A stretch of DNA of 64,000 nt from Halobacteriales archaeon QS_1_68_20 (GCA_003021085.1 PXRE01000011.1:201956-265955); one strand, 5' to 3'. Shown: positions 1 through 9,471, counted from the first letter of the stretch. Numbers and translations: made by a program. The notes: generated by a model from the letters alone, not told the origin.

Positions 1-227
1 CCGACCCCTCGGCCGACGACCTGCTCGGCGACGACAACGACGCCTACCGGAAGGTGATCCGGTTGCTCCAGAACCGCGAGTTCCCGGTCCGGCGCGTCGA
101 GATCGAGGACCTCGCGAGCAACGCTTACAAACTCAGCCCCCGGGAGTGCTCGGACGCCATCGACGCGATCATCCAGAAGGGCCTGCTCGTCGAGGAAGAC
201 GGCATGCTCAAGCGGCCTGCGAACTGA
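1..227 (+). CDS. C-terminal fragment of an unidentified protein
   Basis: The reading frame is open from the window edge (codons begin at base 3) and stops at TGA 225-227, leaving about 74 residues. The visible part is acidic (DPSADDLLGDDND) and then reads like a winged-helix-sized unit: a helix YRKVIRLLQ, then LSPRECSDAIDAIIQKGLL and a short wing-like EEDGML. Such a tail would suit a DNA-binding or RPA-associated protein, but that is only a guess from its size and pattern. The N-terminus lies outside the window, so no function is assigned. It is followed by about 125 nt of intergenic DNA before the acyl-CoA dehydrogenase. Confidence 0.55.
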   Translation, partial: DPSADDLLGDDNDAYRKVIRLLQNREFPVRRVEIEDLASNAYKLSPRECSDAIDAIIQKGLLVEEDGMLKRPAN

Positions 228-352
228 TCTCGACCGGAAACGGAGGGGTCCAGGGGCGGAGGTGGGCCTCGCTGGAGGGACCGATTCGGAAACGACTGGG
301 GCGTTGTTTTCACGCGGAAACGTCTATGTGTGACGCGTTCGCACCTTCCGCC

Positions 353-2152
353 ATGGCCATCGACTACGGTGACTTCGACCGGGGACAGGGGGTCGACTAC
401 TGGGCCACCGACCCAGCGCTGCGACGCGAGGTCCGCCGGACCATCCCGGACGAGGACTTCGAGTGGGCCCGGGGCCGACTCGCGGCGTTCGGGGAGGTGG
501 TCGGGACGACCGTCGACGAGAACGCCGACCTGATCGACCGAAACGACCCGACGCTGTCGACCTACGACCGCGACGGGGAACTGGTCAACGAGGTGGAGTA
601 CCACCCTGCGCAGTTCGAGAACGAGCGACTGACCTACGAGGCCGGCGCGGTGGCCGACTCCTTCCGGGCGCCGCCCGGCCGGGAGGAACCGCTGCCGCTG
701 ACCCACGACCTCGCCTTCGGCTACCTGCTCGGGGCCGTCGACGTCGGCCTGGGGTGTCCGGTGGCGATGACCGCGGGTGCGGCGCTCGTGCTGGAGCAGT
801 TCGGCCGCGAGGAGTACGCCGAGTTCTTCGAGGGCCTGACTGCCCGCGACTACGACGACGTGATCCAGGGCGCGATGTTCCTCACCGAGAAACAGGGCGG
901 CAGCGACGTCGGCAAGACCGAGACCCGCGCCGAACACGTCGAAGGCAACACCTACGAACTCCACGGCGAGAAGTGGTTTTGCTCGAACCTCGACGCCGGG
1001 TGCGTGCTGACGCTGGCCCGCCGGCCGGACGCCCCCGACGGCACCGGGGGCCTGTCGCTGTTCCTCGTGCCCCGGACGAAGGACGACGGCGTCCCCGCGA
1101 GCGAGGCGAGCGGGGGCTCGTCGGCGGAGCGACGCGAGTCCGGCGGCGAGCGCAACGACTACTACTTCCGTCGCCTGAAAGACAAACTCGGCACGCGGTC
1201 GGTCCCGACGGGCGAGGTGGAGTTCCGCGGGACGGAGGCGTACCTCGTCGGCGACCCGGAGGAGGGCTTTTGGTACATGGCGGAGATGTTGAACATGGAG
1301 CGGTTGCACAACGCCATGGCCTCCGCGGGAGTGATCGGCCGGGCCGCCCTTGAGAGCAAGATCCACGCGGCCGACCGCGAGGCGTTCGGCGGCCCCCTCG
1401 ACGAGAAGCCCCTGATGCGCCGGGACCTCGTCGAGATGACCGTCGCCCACGAGGCGGCGACGGCCTTTACCTTCGACGCGGCCCGGGCGTTCGACCGCTA
1501 CCACCGCGGCGACGACGAGGCGGCCTACCGACTCATGCGCATCCTCGTCCCCGTGGCGAAGTACCGCACCGCGCGGATGGCCGTCGACGCCGCCTCCTAC
1601 GCCATGGAGATTCTCGGCGGCAACGGCTACGTCCGCGACTGGGTGACCCACCGCCTGCTCCGGGACGCCCAGGTGCTGCCTATCTGGGAGGGCGCGTCCA
1701 ACGTCCTCTCGCTGGACGTGCTCCGGGCGATGGCCGGCGAGGCGGCCCACGAACCGCTACTGGCCCGGGTCCGCGTCTACCTCGACGAGGCAGCCGACGT
1801 CGACCCCCTCGCGGACCCCTTGGCGACGTGCCGGAAGGAACTCACGGGCCTGGAGGACGCGCTCGCCACACTGGCGACCAGCGACCGCGCCTACGCCGAA
1901 CTCCAGGCCAAGGAGGTGGCGGACTACGTCTTCGACGTGTACACCGCGGCCCTGTTGCTGGCGGAGGCCGCCCGCGACGTGGCGGACGGCGACGGCCGCA
2001 AGGCGCTGGTCGCGCGCTGGTGGATAGACGAACACCTCCACGAATACGAGGCCCGTGGCGTCCCCGCGGACCGGCGACTCCCACACGAACACTTCGACGC
2101 CGTCGCACGGCACGCGACGGTCGACCCGGCGACCCTGGACGGCGGGGAGTAA
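353..2152 (+). CDS. Acyl-CoA dehydrogenase, AidB-like clade (599 aa)
   Basis: This is a flavin-dependent acyl-CoA dehydrogenase, expected to oxidise an acyl-CoA thioester to its enoyl form and pass electrons to ETF, whose genes lie 6 kb downstream. The diagnostic blocks of the AidB/ACAD11-like group are present: MFLTEKQGGSDV and HGEKWFCSN in the middle domain, and EILGGNGYVRDW followed by LPIWEGASN in the C-terminal helical domain. The ATG at 353 gives MAIDYGDF; an in-frame ATG at 326 (MCDAF) is a possible longer start. A low-complexity stretch near 1090-1149 (PASEASGGSSAERR) interrupts the usual LVPRTKDDG...RNDYYFRRLKDK block and looks like an in-frame insertion. The exact acyl substrate cannot be told from sequence. 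Confidence 0.93.
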   Translation: MAIDYGDFDRGQGVDYWATDPALRREVRRTIPDEDFEWARGRLAAFGEVVGTTVDENADLIDRNDPTLSTYDRDGELVNEVEYHPAQFENERLTYEAGAVADSFRAPPGREEPLPLTHDLAFGYLLGAVDVGLGCPVAMTAGAALVLEQFGREEYAEFFEGLTARDYDDVIQGAMFLTEKQGGSDVGKTETRAEHVEGNTYELHGEKWFCSNLDAGCVLTLARRPDAPDGTGGLSLFLVPRTKDDGVPASEASGGSSAERRESGGERNDYYFRRLKDKLGTRSVPTGEVEFRGTEAYLVGDPEEGFWYMAEMLNMERLHNAMASAGVIGRAALESKIHAADREAFGGPLDEKPLMRRDLVEMTVAHEAATAFTFDAARAFDRYHRGDDEAAYRLMRILVPVAKYRTARMAVDAASYAMEILGGNGYVRDWVTHRLLRDAQVLPIWEGASNVLSLDVLRAMAGEAAHEPLLARVRVYLDEAADVDPLADPLATCRKELTGLEDALATLATSDRAYAELQAKEVADYVFDVYTAALLLAEAARDVADGDGRKALVARWWIDEHLHEYEARGVPADRRLPHEHFDAVARHATVDPATLDGGE

Positions 2153-2174
2153 CTGCGGCCCCGGCCAGGGAGAC

Positions 2175-2876
2175 CTACTCCATCTCCTCGATGGCGTCGA
2201 CCGCCTGGCCGACGATCTTCCGCTGGGCGCGCCGCATGTTCTTCGAGACCGCGGAACTGGAGACGTCGAACTCCGCGGCAAGGTCGTCCAGCGAGGCGTC
2301 CCGCGGGTTGTTGAAGTAACCTTCGTCGACGGCGGTCCGGAGGGTTTCCCGTTCGACGTCGGACAGTTCCATGCACCCCTCGACGAGCGTGGCCGCGGCG
2401 TCGACGTTCCGGGCGAACCGCTGGAGGACGCCGACGTCCATGGCGTCCCGGGACTCGACGGTGTAGTCGTTGCTGGTGTCCAGTCCCGAGAGGGCGTCGC
2501 CGGCCACTTCGTTGGAGTCGAAGCCGACGTGCCACTCCTCGGTGCCGTCCTCGATGTGGAACGGGCCGGTGATGTACCCGTCGTAGTCCCGGATCGTCCC
2601 CATGGCGTTGGTCTCCCCGATGACCGTCCGGATGTGGGCGGAACTGCCGCGCTTCGAGAGCAGTTCGTGATCGTAGAGGTTCGGGTGGTCGTCCAGCGCC
2701 TGCAGGCCGTTGTTCAGCGCCCCCTCGTCGGCGCCGTCCACCAGGATGCGGGTCTCCAGTTCCGCCTGCGTGGGGTTGAAGTCCCAGTGCAGCGTCGTGA
2801 ACGAGAGGTCGTAGTCGTCGCTCGTGTCGATGAAGGGACAATCGTACTGGCGCATGTCCAGCGTGAGCGTGATCAC
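2175..2876 (-). CDS. Bat/HTH_10-type transcriptional regulator (233 aa)
   Basis: This is a haloarchaeal regulator of the bacterio-opsin-activator (HTH_10) family. About 170 residues form an N-terminal sensor-like region with no recognisable ligand motif. The C-terminal helix-turn-helix follows the family pattern: LSDVERETLRTAVDEGYFNNPRDASLDD in two parts, then LAAEFDVSSSAVSKNMRRAQRK as the recognition helix region. It is convergent with the acyl-CoA dehydrogenase (22 nt apart) and divergent from the ABC importer operon, with 215 nt of shared upstream DNA. It may therefore control one or both; this is inferred only from position. Confidence 0.88.
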   Translation of the reverse strand: MITLTLDMRQYDCPFIDTSDDYDLSFTTLHWDFNPTQAELETRILVDGADEGALNNGLQALDDHPNLYDHELLSKRGSSAHIRTVIGETNAMGTIRDYDGYITGPFHIEDGTEEWHVGFDSNEVAGDALSGLDTSNDYTVESRDAMDVGVLQRFARNVDAAATLVEGCMELSDVERETLRTAVDEGYFNNPRDASLDDLAAEFDVSSSAVSKNMRRAQRKIVGQAVDAIEEME

Positions 2877-3091
2877 GGTTCTGCTCCGGGTTTACCCGTC
2901 CGTTTGCCACCCGTTCACAAATAACTTGTCAATCACCGGTCAGCGGCCGTTTATCAACGGGGCGTTCAGTGGTCAACCCGTACGTATTAGCTCGTTTCTC
3001 CAATGTGTGATGTTATGCTATCGACACCTGGCGCGCAACGAAACGCCAGCACAGCGTCGACGACCGACCGAGCGGCGACACGGTGGTCACG

Positions 3092-4411
3092 ATGACTCCG
3101 GGCGAGTCCCCGGGACCGGACCGGCGGACCGTGATGAAGGCCGTCGGTGGGTCGGCCATCGCAGCCGCGCTGGCCGGTTGTACGCGGCTCCTGGGCGACG
3201 ACGGTGACGACGGCGGCGGTTCGGCGGACGTGCCAGACGAGCCGATCCAGGCGGGCCTGCAGACGTTCACCGAGGGTGCCGCGTCGGTGCTGGGACTGCA
3301 GACCCAGTACGGGGCCGAACTCGCGATCCAGCGGATCAACGACGCGGGCGGCGTCGCCGGCCGGGAGATCGAACTCGACGTCCGCCACGAGGCCGAGGCC
3401 CACGTCGAGAACTACCAGCAGTTCGTCGACGAGGGCAAAGACGTCACCTTCGGCCCCACGTCCAGCGGCGGTCACGAGGCGCTCACCCAGGAGGTCGAGG
3501 AGCAGGGCGTCGTCAACGTGGGGACCGACGGGACGGTGACCACGCTGTACGAGGAGACCAACGACGACCCGCTGTACTCCTTCCGGTTCCAGAACTACGA
3601 CGTCATGGAGTGCGTGACCGTCGCCCGGGCGGTCGTCGAGGAACTCGGCGCGGACAACGTCGACACGGTCGCCGGCATCAACCCCAACTACTCGTTCGGC
3701 CAGGACGAGATGCGATTCTTCGTGAAGGCGCTGAAGCAGATGACCGACGCCGAGGTGGTCTACGAGGGGTACCCGGACCTGCTGGCCGAGGACATGTCCA
3801 CCCACATCACCGAGGTGAACAATGAGTCGCCGGACGTCACCTTCTCCAGCATGTGGGGCGGGGACGTGACGACGCTTCTCACCCAGGCGCAGGCCAACGA
3901 CATGTTCGACGAGACCCAGATCGCGGGGACGGTGCTGTACAGCGCCGTCGACGACCTGGGCCGGGACGTGATCGAGGATGCCGAGGCCATCTCCGGGTCG
4001 CGCAACTGGTACTGGGGCCACCCCGATCCCGGGCGCTGGAGTCCCGGCCGCGACCTCTTCGAGGTGGCCCGCGACCAGTTCGACGTCGTGCCGACGGCGC
4101 ACTTCCACAGCGGCTACGGCGCCGTCGCCGCGTGGGCGACCGCCGTCGAGAAGGCGGTCGACCTGATCGGCGGCTGGCCGAGCCAGGACCAGATCGCCCG
4201 CGCGCTGGAGGGCCACGGCTTCTACACGCCCTCGGGCTACCACGTCATCCGCGCCGACGACCACCAGGGCATGTCCAACTCCTACTACGGCCGGATGACC
4301 TGGGACGACGACGTCGGGGCCGCCGCGCTCACCGACGTCGGGTCGTTCGGCCCGCGGGAGGTCGCCCCGCCGCCGGGCACCAGCGCCAGCGACTGGATCG
4401 ACTCCTGGTGA
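3092..4411 (+). CDS. ABC transporter substrate-binding lipoprotein, branched-chain amino acid type (439 aa)
   Basis: This is the extracytoplasmic receptor of the HAAT-type importer encoded by the next four genes. The N-terminus has a twin-arginine motif (DRRTVMKAVGG) and ends in a lipobox ALAGC, so it should be exported by Tat and lipid-anchored. The body matches periplasmic-binding-protein type I receptors (GLQTQYGAELAIQRINDAGGVAGREIELD; cut here as GLQTQYGAELAIQ and INDAGGVAGREIE), with a later FGQDEMRFF block. The ATG at 3092 was preferred over GTG 3083, three codons upstream. The ligand could be a branched-chain amino acid, an amide or urea; the sequence does not decide. Confidence 0.9.
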   Translation: MTPGESPGPDRRTVMKAVGGSAIAAALAGCTRLLGDDGDDGGGSADVPDEPIQAGLQTFTEGAASVLGLQTQYGAELAIQRINDAGGVAGREIELDVRHEAEAHVENYQQFVDEGKDVTFGPTSSGGHEALTQEVEEQGVVNVGTDGTVTTLYEETNDDPLYSFRFQNYDVMECVTVARAVVEELGADNVDTVAGINPNYSFGQDEMRFFVKALKQMTDAEVVYEGYPDLLAEDMSTHITEVNNESPDVTFSSMWGGDVTTLLTQAQANDMFDETQIAGTVLYSAVDDLGRDVIEDAEAISGSRNWYWGHPDPGRWSPGRDLFEVARDQFDVVPTAHFHSGYGAVAAWATAVEKAVDLIGGWPSQDQIARALEGHGFYTPSGYHVIRADDHQGMSNSYYGRMTWDDDVGAAALTDVGSFGPREVAPPPGTSASDWIDSW

Positions 4412-4506
4412 GCGTAGCCATGTCCGCCTGCACCGTGCCGCGACTGGATCCGGACGGACGCGGCCAGCGGCCCGTCCGCCGCCGGCCGCCGAGGGGGGAG
4501 TGACGG

Positions 4507-5436
4507 ATGGTCGCCCTGGAGAACGTCGCCATCCACACCCTCAACGGCGTCCAGTACGGGTTCGTACTGTTCCTGATCGCGTCGGGGCTGACGATCATCC
4601 TCGGCATCCTCGACGTGTTGAACCTCGCCCACGGCGAACTGTTCGCGCTCGGGGCCTACGTCACCTCCTCGCTCGTCGGGGCGCTCGTGGGGGCCGCGTT
4701 CACCCCCGACTCCGGCCTCGGGTTCCTGCTGGTCGTCCTCGCAGGGTCGGCGCTGGCGGCCGCGGTCCTCGTGCCGGTCGGCCTGTTCCTCGAGGCGGTC
4801 CTGCTGCGACCGATCTACGAGCGCGACGAGGTGTACCAGCTGGTGTTGACGTTCGCGCTGTTGCTCGTGATCAAGGACGCCATCAAGTACGTCTGGGGGC
4901 CGAAACCGGTCCGCCTGGAGGGCGTCTACAGCGGCATCAACGCGCTGGCGACCGTCTCCATCGCCGGCCGGACGTTCCCGACGTACAAGCTGCTGATCAT
5001 CGTCGTCGGTGCCGCGGTCACCGTGGGCCTCTTTTACTTCTTCGAGCGGACGAAGACCGGCCGCATCGTCAGGGCGACCGCCATCGACCGCGAGATGGCC
5101 ACCGCAATCGGCGTCGACGTCGACCGGACGTTCACGCTGGTGTTCGCCATGGGCGCGTTCTTCGCCGGGTTCGCGGGCGCGATGGCGCTGCCGCCGACCC
5201 AGGCGCACCTCGAGATGGGCGCCGACCCGCTGGTGCTGTCGTTCGTCGTCATCGTCATCGGCGGCCTCGGGAGCCTCCGGGGGGCGTTCGTCGGCGCCTT
5301 GCTCGTCGGCGTGCTCACCCGGTGGGCGACCTGGCTGTACCCGGCGATGGAACTGGCCGCGCCGTTCGCCATCATGGCCGTCGTCCTGCTGGTGAAACCC
5401 GAGGGACTGTTCGGTTCGTGGGGTGAGCGAGCGTGA
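4507..5436 (+). CDS. livH: Branched-chain amino acid type ABC permease, LivH-like (309 aa)
   Basis: This is the first membrane subunit of the importer. It has about eight hydrophobic segments and the LivH signature LGILDVLNLAHGELFALGAY near residues 36-55 (first half ILGILDVLNLAHGE). The cytoplasmic loop that contacts the ATPases reads RATAIDREMATAIGVDVDR. A GGGGGAG purine tract precedes the ATG at 4507 by a few bases. The gene overlaps the next permease by 4 nt (GTGA), which suggests translational coupling. Confidence 0.92.
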   Translation: MVALENVAIHTLNGVQYGFVLFLIASGLTIILGILDVLNLAHGELFALGAYVTSSLVGALVGAAFTPDSGLGFLLVVLAGSALAAAVLVPVGLFLEAVLLRPIYERDEVYQLVLTFALLLVIKDAIKYVWGPKPVRLEGVYSGINALATVSIAGRTFPTYKLLIIVVGAAVTVGLFYFFERTKTGRIVRATAIDREMATAIGVDVDRTFTLVFAMGAFFAGFAGAMALPPTQAHLEMGADPLVLSFVVIVIGGLGSLRGAFVGALLVGVLTRWATWLYPAMELAAPFAIMAVVLLVKPEGLFGSWGERA

Positions 5437-6605
5437 GCGACGACCGTCGACTCCCGGGGGTCGTCGACCGCGACGGCGAGCGCCGGGTCCGGGTGATGGC
5501 CGGCCTCGAACTGTCCCGCGGCCGGGCGGCCCTGGCGCTGCTCGGGGTCGCCCTCCTGTTCGCGGTGCCGGACCTGACGCCGCTGTTGCCGGGCGTCAAA
5601 CTGCTGGTCGTCCACCAGGGGCTGCTGTTCGGGTTCGCCGCCGTCGGCCTGAACCTGCTGTTGCGACACACCCGCCTCGTGTCGTTCGGCCACGCGGCCT
5701 TCTTCGGCGCCGGCGCCTACGCGACGGCCGTGCTGGCCACTCACTACGAGGTGGCCGGCCTGTTCACGCTACTCGCCACCGCGCTGGTCGCCGCCGCCGT
5801 CGTCGCCACGGTCGTCGGGTATCTCTCGCTCCGGCACACGGGGCTGTACTTCGCCCTGCTGACCCTGGCGTTCGGCCAGTTGCTGTTCGCGATCGCCCAG
5901 GGCCAGCAGTTCCTGGGTGGCAGCGACGGCCTCTCGGTGCGACCGGGGCCGGGCCGCGGCGGCGCCCCCACCATCCTCGGGCAGGTGTTCGCCCCCGAGG
6001 TGTACGAGTTGCTGGTGTACTACCTGACGGTCGTCGTCGTGCTGGTCGGGCTGCTGGTGATGTACCGGCTGGCGAACTCCCCGATCGGCAACGCCCTGGA
6101 CGCCATCGGCCAGGACCGGACCCGCGCGCAGTTCATCGGCATCCCGACGCGCAGGTACGTCTGGGCGGCGTTCGTCATCTCGGGCGTCTACGGCGGGATC
6201 GCGGGCGGCCTCTACGGCGTGGCGGTCAAGCACGTCCGCCCGGAGGCGACGTTGCACTTCCTGCGGTCCGGCGAGATCCTGTTCATGGCGATCCTCGGCG
6301 GCTTCCAGACGTTGCTGGGCCCGCTGATCGGCGGCGTCGTGTTCTTCTTCCTGAAGATCGGTGGCCGCAACTTCACCGACTACTTCGACGCGCTGACCGG
6401 CGTGGTCCTGTTGCTGGTCGTGTTCGGGTTCCCGCGGGGCATCGTCGGGTCGCTGGGCGGCGACCGGAGCGTGCGCGCCCGCGCCGCCGCCGTCCGGTCC
6501 GATCCCACGGTCGTCCTGGAGTGGGCGGTCGCGGGCGTCGGCCGTCTCGGCGGCGCGCTCAGGACGGCCGCGCGGAACGTCCGCTCTGTCTTCGGAGGGA
6601 CCTGA
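5433..6605 (+). CDS. livM: Branched-chain amino acid type ABC permease, LivM-like (390 aa)
   Basis: This is the second membrane subunit, pairing with the LivH-like protein. It shows the LivM-type core LLRHTRLVSFGHAAFFGAGAY (quoted as RLVSFGHAAFFGAGAY) and the ATPase-contact loop DAIGQDRTRAQFIGI, with about nine hydrophobic segments. The start is GTG 5433, inside the stop of the preceding gene. The C-terminal 60 residues after the last membrane segment are Ala/Arg rich and probably cytoplasmic. Two bases separate its stop from the ATG of the ATPase gene. Confidence 0.91.
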   Translation: MSDDRRLPGVVDRDGERRVRVMAGLELSRGRAALALLGVALLFAVPDLTPLLPGVKLLVVHQGLLFGFAAVGLNLLLRHTRLVSFGHAAFFGAGAYATAVLATHYEVAGLFTLLATALVAAAVVATVVGYLSLRHTGLYFALLTLAFGQLLFAIAQGQQFLGGSDGLSVRPGPGRGGAPTILGQVFAPEVYELLVYYLTVVVVLVGLLVMYRLANSPIGNALDAIGQDRTRAQFIGIPTRRYVWAAFVISGVYGGIAGGLYGVAVKHVRPEATLHFLRSGEILFMAILGGFQTLLGPLIGGVVFFFLKIGGRNFTDYFDALTGVVLLLVVFGFPRGIVGSLGGDRSVRARAAAVRSDPTVVLEWAVAGVGRLGGALRTAARNVRSVFGGT

Positions 6606-6607
6606 CC

Positions 6608-7432
6608 ATGCTCGTGGCACGCAACCTGCGGAAGTCCTTCGGCGAGGTACAGGCGACCGACGACGTCACCGTCGCGTTCGGCCGCGATCCGGGCGAGATG
6701 GTGTTCGTCGTCGGTCCGAACGGCGCCGGCAAGACGACGCTGGTGAACCTGCTGACCGGCAGACTCGCGCCCGACGCCGGCCAGGTGCTACTGGTCGACG
6801 ACGCCGACGTGGAATGGGACGCGCTGGAGGGCGACGGGAGCGACGCGACCCGGCCCTGGGACGCCGGGGCCGAGCGGGACATCACTGACCTGACGCCGGA
6901 GCGGCGCGTCCACGCGGGCGTCGTCCGGAGCTTCCAGGTGGTCAAACTGTTCGAGGAGATGACCGCCCGCGAGAACCTCCGGACGGCGGTGCTCTCCGAG
7001 CGCGGTCTGCTGTCCAGCGCGACCGGCCTCCGGGACGGGTACCCCGAGGTCGAGGCGGCCGTCGAGGACCTGCTGGAGCGGTTCCGGCTCGGGGACCGCG
7101 CCGACGACGTCGCCGAGGAACTCCCTCACGGCGACCGGAAGCTGCTGGACGTGGCGATGTCGTTCGCGCTCGACCCGGAGTACCTGCTGCTGGACGAGCC
7201 AACGTCGGGGGTCTCCACCGGCGAGACGGAACTCGTGATCGAGACCATCGCCGACGTGAGCAGGGAAGAGGGCGTGACGACCATCACCATCGAGCACGAC
7301 ATGGACATCGTCTCCGGCTACGCCGACCGCGTCGTCGCCCTCCACCAGGGCCGGGTCCACGGGCGCGGTCCCCCGGAGATGCTGGAGACCGACGACGAAC
7401 TCCGCCGACTCCTGCTGGGGGTGGAGACGTGA
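6608..7432 (+). CDS. livG: Branched-chain amino acid type ABC ATPase, LivG-like (274 aa)
   Basis: This is one of two cytoplasmic ATPases energising the importer. Walker A is VGPNGAGKTTLVN, the signature region is the LivG-type degenerate form LPHGDRKLLDVAMSF, and Walker B is YLLLDEPTSGV, followed by the switch histidine in TITIEHDMDIV. The ATG at 6608 directly follows the permease stop; the frame is open far upstream but that part only shadows livM. A 4-nt GTGA overlap couples it to livF. Confidence 0.92.
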   Translation: MLVARNLRKSFGEVQATDDVTVAFGRDPGEMVFVVGPNGAGKTTLVNLLTGRLAPDAGQVLLVDDADVEWDALEGDGSDATRPWDAGAERDITDLTPERRVHAGVVRSFQVVKLFEEMTARENLRTAVLSERGLLSSATGLRDGYPEVEAAVEDLLERFRLGDRADDVAEELPHGDRKLLDVAMSFALDPEYLLLDEPTSGVSTGETELVIETIADVSREEGVTTITIEHDMDIVSGYADRVVALHQGRVHGRGPPEMLETDDELRRLLLGVET

Positions 7433-8169
7433 CCAATCCCATCCTGGAACTGTCCGGCGTCTCGACGGCCGTCGAGGGGTTCGAGGTGACCCGTGACCTG
7501 GACCTGACCGTCGGCAGGGGCGAAGCCGTCGGGCTGGTTGGCCGCAACGGCGCGGGCAAGACCACGACCTTCCGCGGCATCATGGGCCTGGCGGAGGTGC
7601 GCTCGGGGTCGATCCGGTTCGACGGGACGGAACTGACGTCCTTGCCCGCCGACCGCATCCCCGGGCTGGGCGTCGGTTACCAGCCCGAAGACCGGAAGCT
7701 GTTCACCGGCATGACGGTCGACGAGAACTTCCGGCTCCCCGTCTGGACCGCCGGCGACGAGCGCGGCATCGAGGACGAGGACGAGGTCGTCGAGGGCGTC
7801 TACGACCTGTTCGAGGAGCTGTCGGACCGCCGTGACGCCGAGGTCCAGCACCTCAGCGGCGGCCAGGCGAAGATGGTCGCCATCGGCCGGGCGCTGGCGA
7901 TCCAGCCGGACCTGCTGTTGCTGGACGAACCGCTGGAAGGACTGGCTCCGTTCATCGTCAAGAACCTCAAGGAACACGTCCGGACGATCAACGACCAGGG
8001 CATCTCCGTGCTGATCGCGGAGTCGAACGTCACCCACGTCCCGGACGTCGTCGACCGCATCTACGTGATCGAGCGCGGCGAAATCGTCGACAGCGGCGAC
8101 CCGGAGGTGCTGGCCGAGAAGCCCGAAATCCGGGAGCTGATGCAGGGTAGCGGCCAGTACGAGGGCTAG
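7429..8169 (+). CDS. livF: Branched-chain amino acid type ABC ATPase, LivF-like (246 aa)
   Basis: This is the second ATPase of the importer. Walker A reads VGRNGAGKTTTFRG, the signature is HLSGGQAKMVAIGRAL, and Walker B is LLLLDEPLEGLAP, with the LEGLAP ending typical of LivF rather than LivG. The GTG start at 7429 lies within the livG stop. It is the last gene of the five-gene unit (about 5.1 kb from the binding protein). The next gene is convergent. Confidence 0.92.
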   Translation: MTNPILELSGVSTAVEGFEVTRDLDLTVGRGEAVGLVGRNGAGKTTTFRGIMGLAEVRSGSIRFDGTELTSLPADRIPGLGVGYQPEDRKLFTGMTVDENFRLPVWTAGDERGIEDEDEVVEGVYDLFEELSDRRDAEVQHLSGGQAKMVAIGRALAIQPDLLLLDEPLEGLAPFIVKNLKEHVRTINDQGISVLIAESNVTHVPDVVDRIYVIERGEIVDSGDPEVLAEKPEIRELMQGSGQYEG

Positions 8170-8224
8170 GCGTCGCTCGCCAGCCTGCTGTCGCGCCGGC
8201 GCGGCCGCCCTTGGTCGGTCGCTC

Positions 8225-8383
8225 CTACTGGACCGCTACGAGGTCTTCCGTGTCGCAGTACGGACACGTCGGGTCGTCTATCTCCTCGCGGTAGGCGAAC
8301 GACCGCCCGCAGGTCGGACACCGGTACTCGGTCGCACCGTGATCGGACTCGAACGCGCGCCGCAGCGAGTTGAACACCCCCAT
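8225..8383 (-). CDS. Small zinc-ribbon protein (52 aa)
   Basis: This short frame encodes MGVFNSLRRAFE followed by two CPxC knuckles, YRCPTCGRSF (residues 20-29) and PTCPYCDTED (38-47). The pair is a classical four-cysteine zinc ribbon of a kind common among haloarchaeal small proteins. Such proteins may bind nucleic acid or a protein partner, but nothing here shows which. It is convergent with livF (55 nt) and lies about 120 nt from the stop of etfA. The start is the only ATG that keeps the hydrophobic/basic N-terminal helix. Confidence 0.75.
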   Translation of the reverse strand: MGVFNSLRRAFESDHGATEYRCPTCGRSFAYREEIDDPTCPYCDTEDLVAVQ

Positions 8384-8502
8384 CGGTCGGGGCTACGACT
8401 GCGCCGACCAAAAGTCGTGGGGCTAGTTAACAGGGGGCACCGACCGCCGACGGCGGCCGATCGCACCGGATAGTCCGGCGGCCGGAGGCCGTGCTGGTAG
8501 CC

Positions 8503-9471
8503 TCAGACGTCCGGGACCTCGCCGCCGAACTCCTCGATCAGCTCGGGGACGACCTCGAAGAGGTCGCCGGCGATGCCGTAGTCCGCGATGTCGAAGATGG
8601 GCGCGTTGGGGTCGGTGTTGATGGCGACGATGGTGTCGCTGCCCTTCATGCCGGCGACGTGCTGGACGGCCCCGGAGATGCCGATGGCGACGTACACGTC
8701 GGGCGTGACGACCTTGCCGGACTGGCCGACCTGCCGGTTCTTCGGGAGCCACTCGTTGTCGACGATGGGCCGCGAGGACGCCAGCGTGGCGCCGGTGGCC
8801 TCCACGAGTGCCTCGATCAGCGGCAGGTTCTCTTCCTCCTCGATGCCGCGGCCGATGGAGACGATGAACTCGGCCTCGCTGATGTCGACGTCGCCCTCGG
8901 CGGCTGCCTCGAAGCCGGTGACGGTCGATCCCAGCGCCGACTCGTCGACCTCGGCGTCGAACGCCCGCACCTCGGCGTCGGCGGTGCCCTCGGCGGGCGC
9001 CCAGTCGCCACCCCGGATGGTGACGACCGCCTGGTCGGCGTCCACGCCGACGGCCGTCTCGACCTTCGAGCCGTACATGTCGCGGTTGACGGTCAGGGTG
9101 CCGTCGTCGGCGGTGAGGCCGACGGCGTCGGTCACCAGCGGCAGGTCCAGTTTGGTCGCCACTGCGGGCGCGAAGTCGAGGCCGTTGACCGAGTTGGGGG
9201 TCAGCACGTACTCGGGGTCCAGTTCCTCGACCAGCTGGACGGTCACCTGCTCGTAGACGCCGTGGTTGAACTCCTCGCCGTGGTCGACGGTGTGGATCAC
9301 GTCGACGCCGTCCCGGTCCAGGCGCTCCGCGAACCGGTCGACGTCGCCGCCGATCACCGCGACGTGCAACGCCGTGTCGACGTCGTCGGCCAGTTGCCGC
9401 CCCGCGGTGATCAGTTCGAGGCTGACGTCCCGCAGTTCGCCCCGCCGGTGTTCGGCGACGGCCAGGATCAT
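8503..9471 (-). CDS. etfA: Electron transfer flavoprotein alpha subunit (322 aa)
   Basis: This is the FAD-binding subunit of ETF, accepting electrons from acyl-CoA and other dehydrogenases. The C-terminal FAD domain is well preserved: SSRPIVDNEWLPKNRQVGQSG, then YVAIGISGAVQHVAGMKGSD and AINTDPNAPIFDIADYGI (each block contiguous in the protein, residues about 228-305). It overlaps etfB by 4 nt, with etfB upstream on the same strand, the usual FixA/FixB-like order. No fixC or fixX is adjacent, so I see no sign of a bifurcating complex in this window. Confidence 0.94.
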   Translation of the reverse strand: MILAVAEHRRGELRDVSLELITAGRQLADDVDTALHVAVIGGDVDRFAERLDRDGVDVIHTVDHGEEFNHGVYEQVTVQLVEELDPEYVLTPNSVNGLDFAPAVATKLDLPLVTDAVGLTADDGTLTVNRDMYGSKVETAVGVDADQAVVTIRGGDWAPAEGTADAEVRAFDAEVDESALGSTVTGFEAAAEGDVDISEAEFIVSIGRGIEEEENLPLIEALVEATGATLASSRPIVDNEWLPKNRQVGQSGKVVTPDVYVAIGISGAVQHVAGMKGSDTIVAINTDPNAPIFDIADYGIAGDLFEVVPELIEEFGGEVPDV

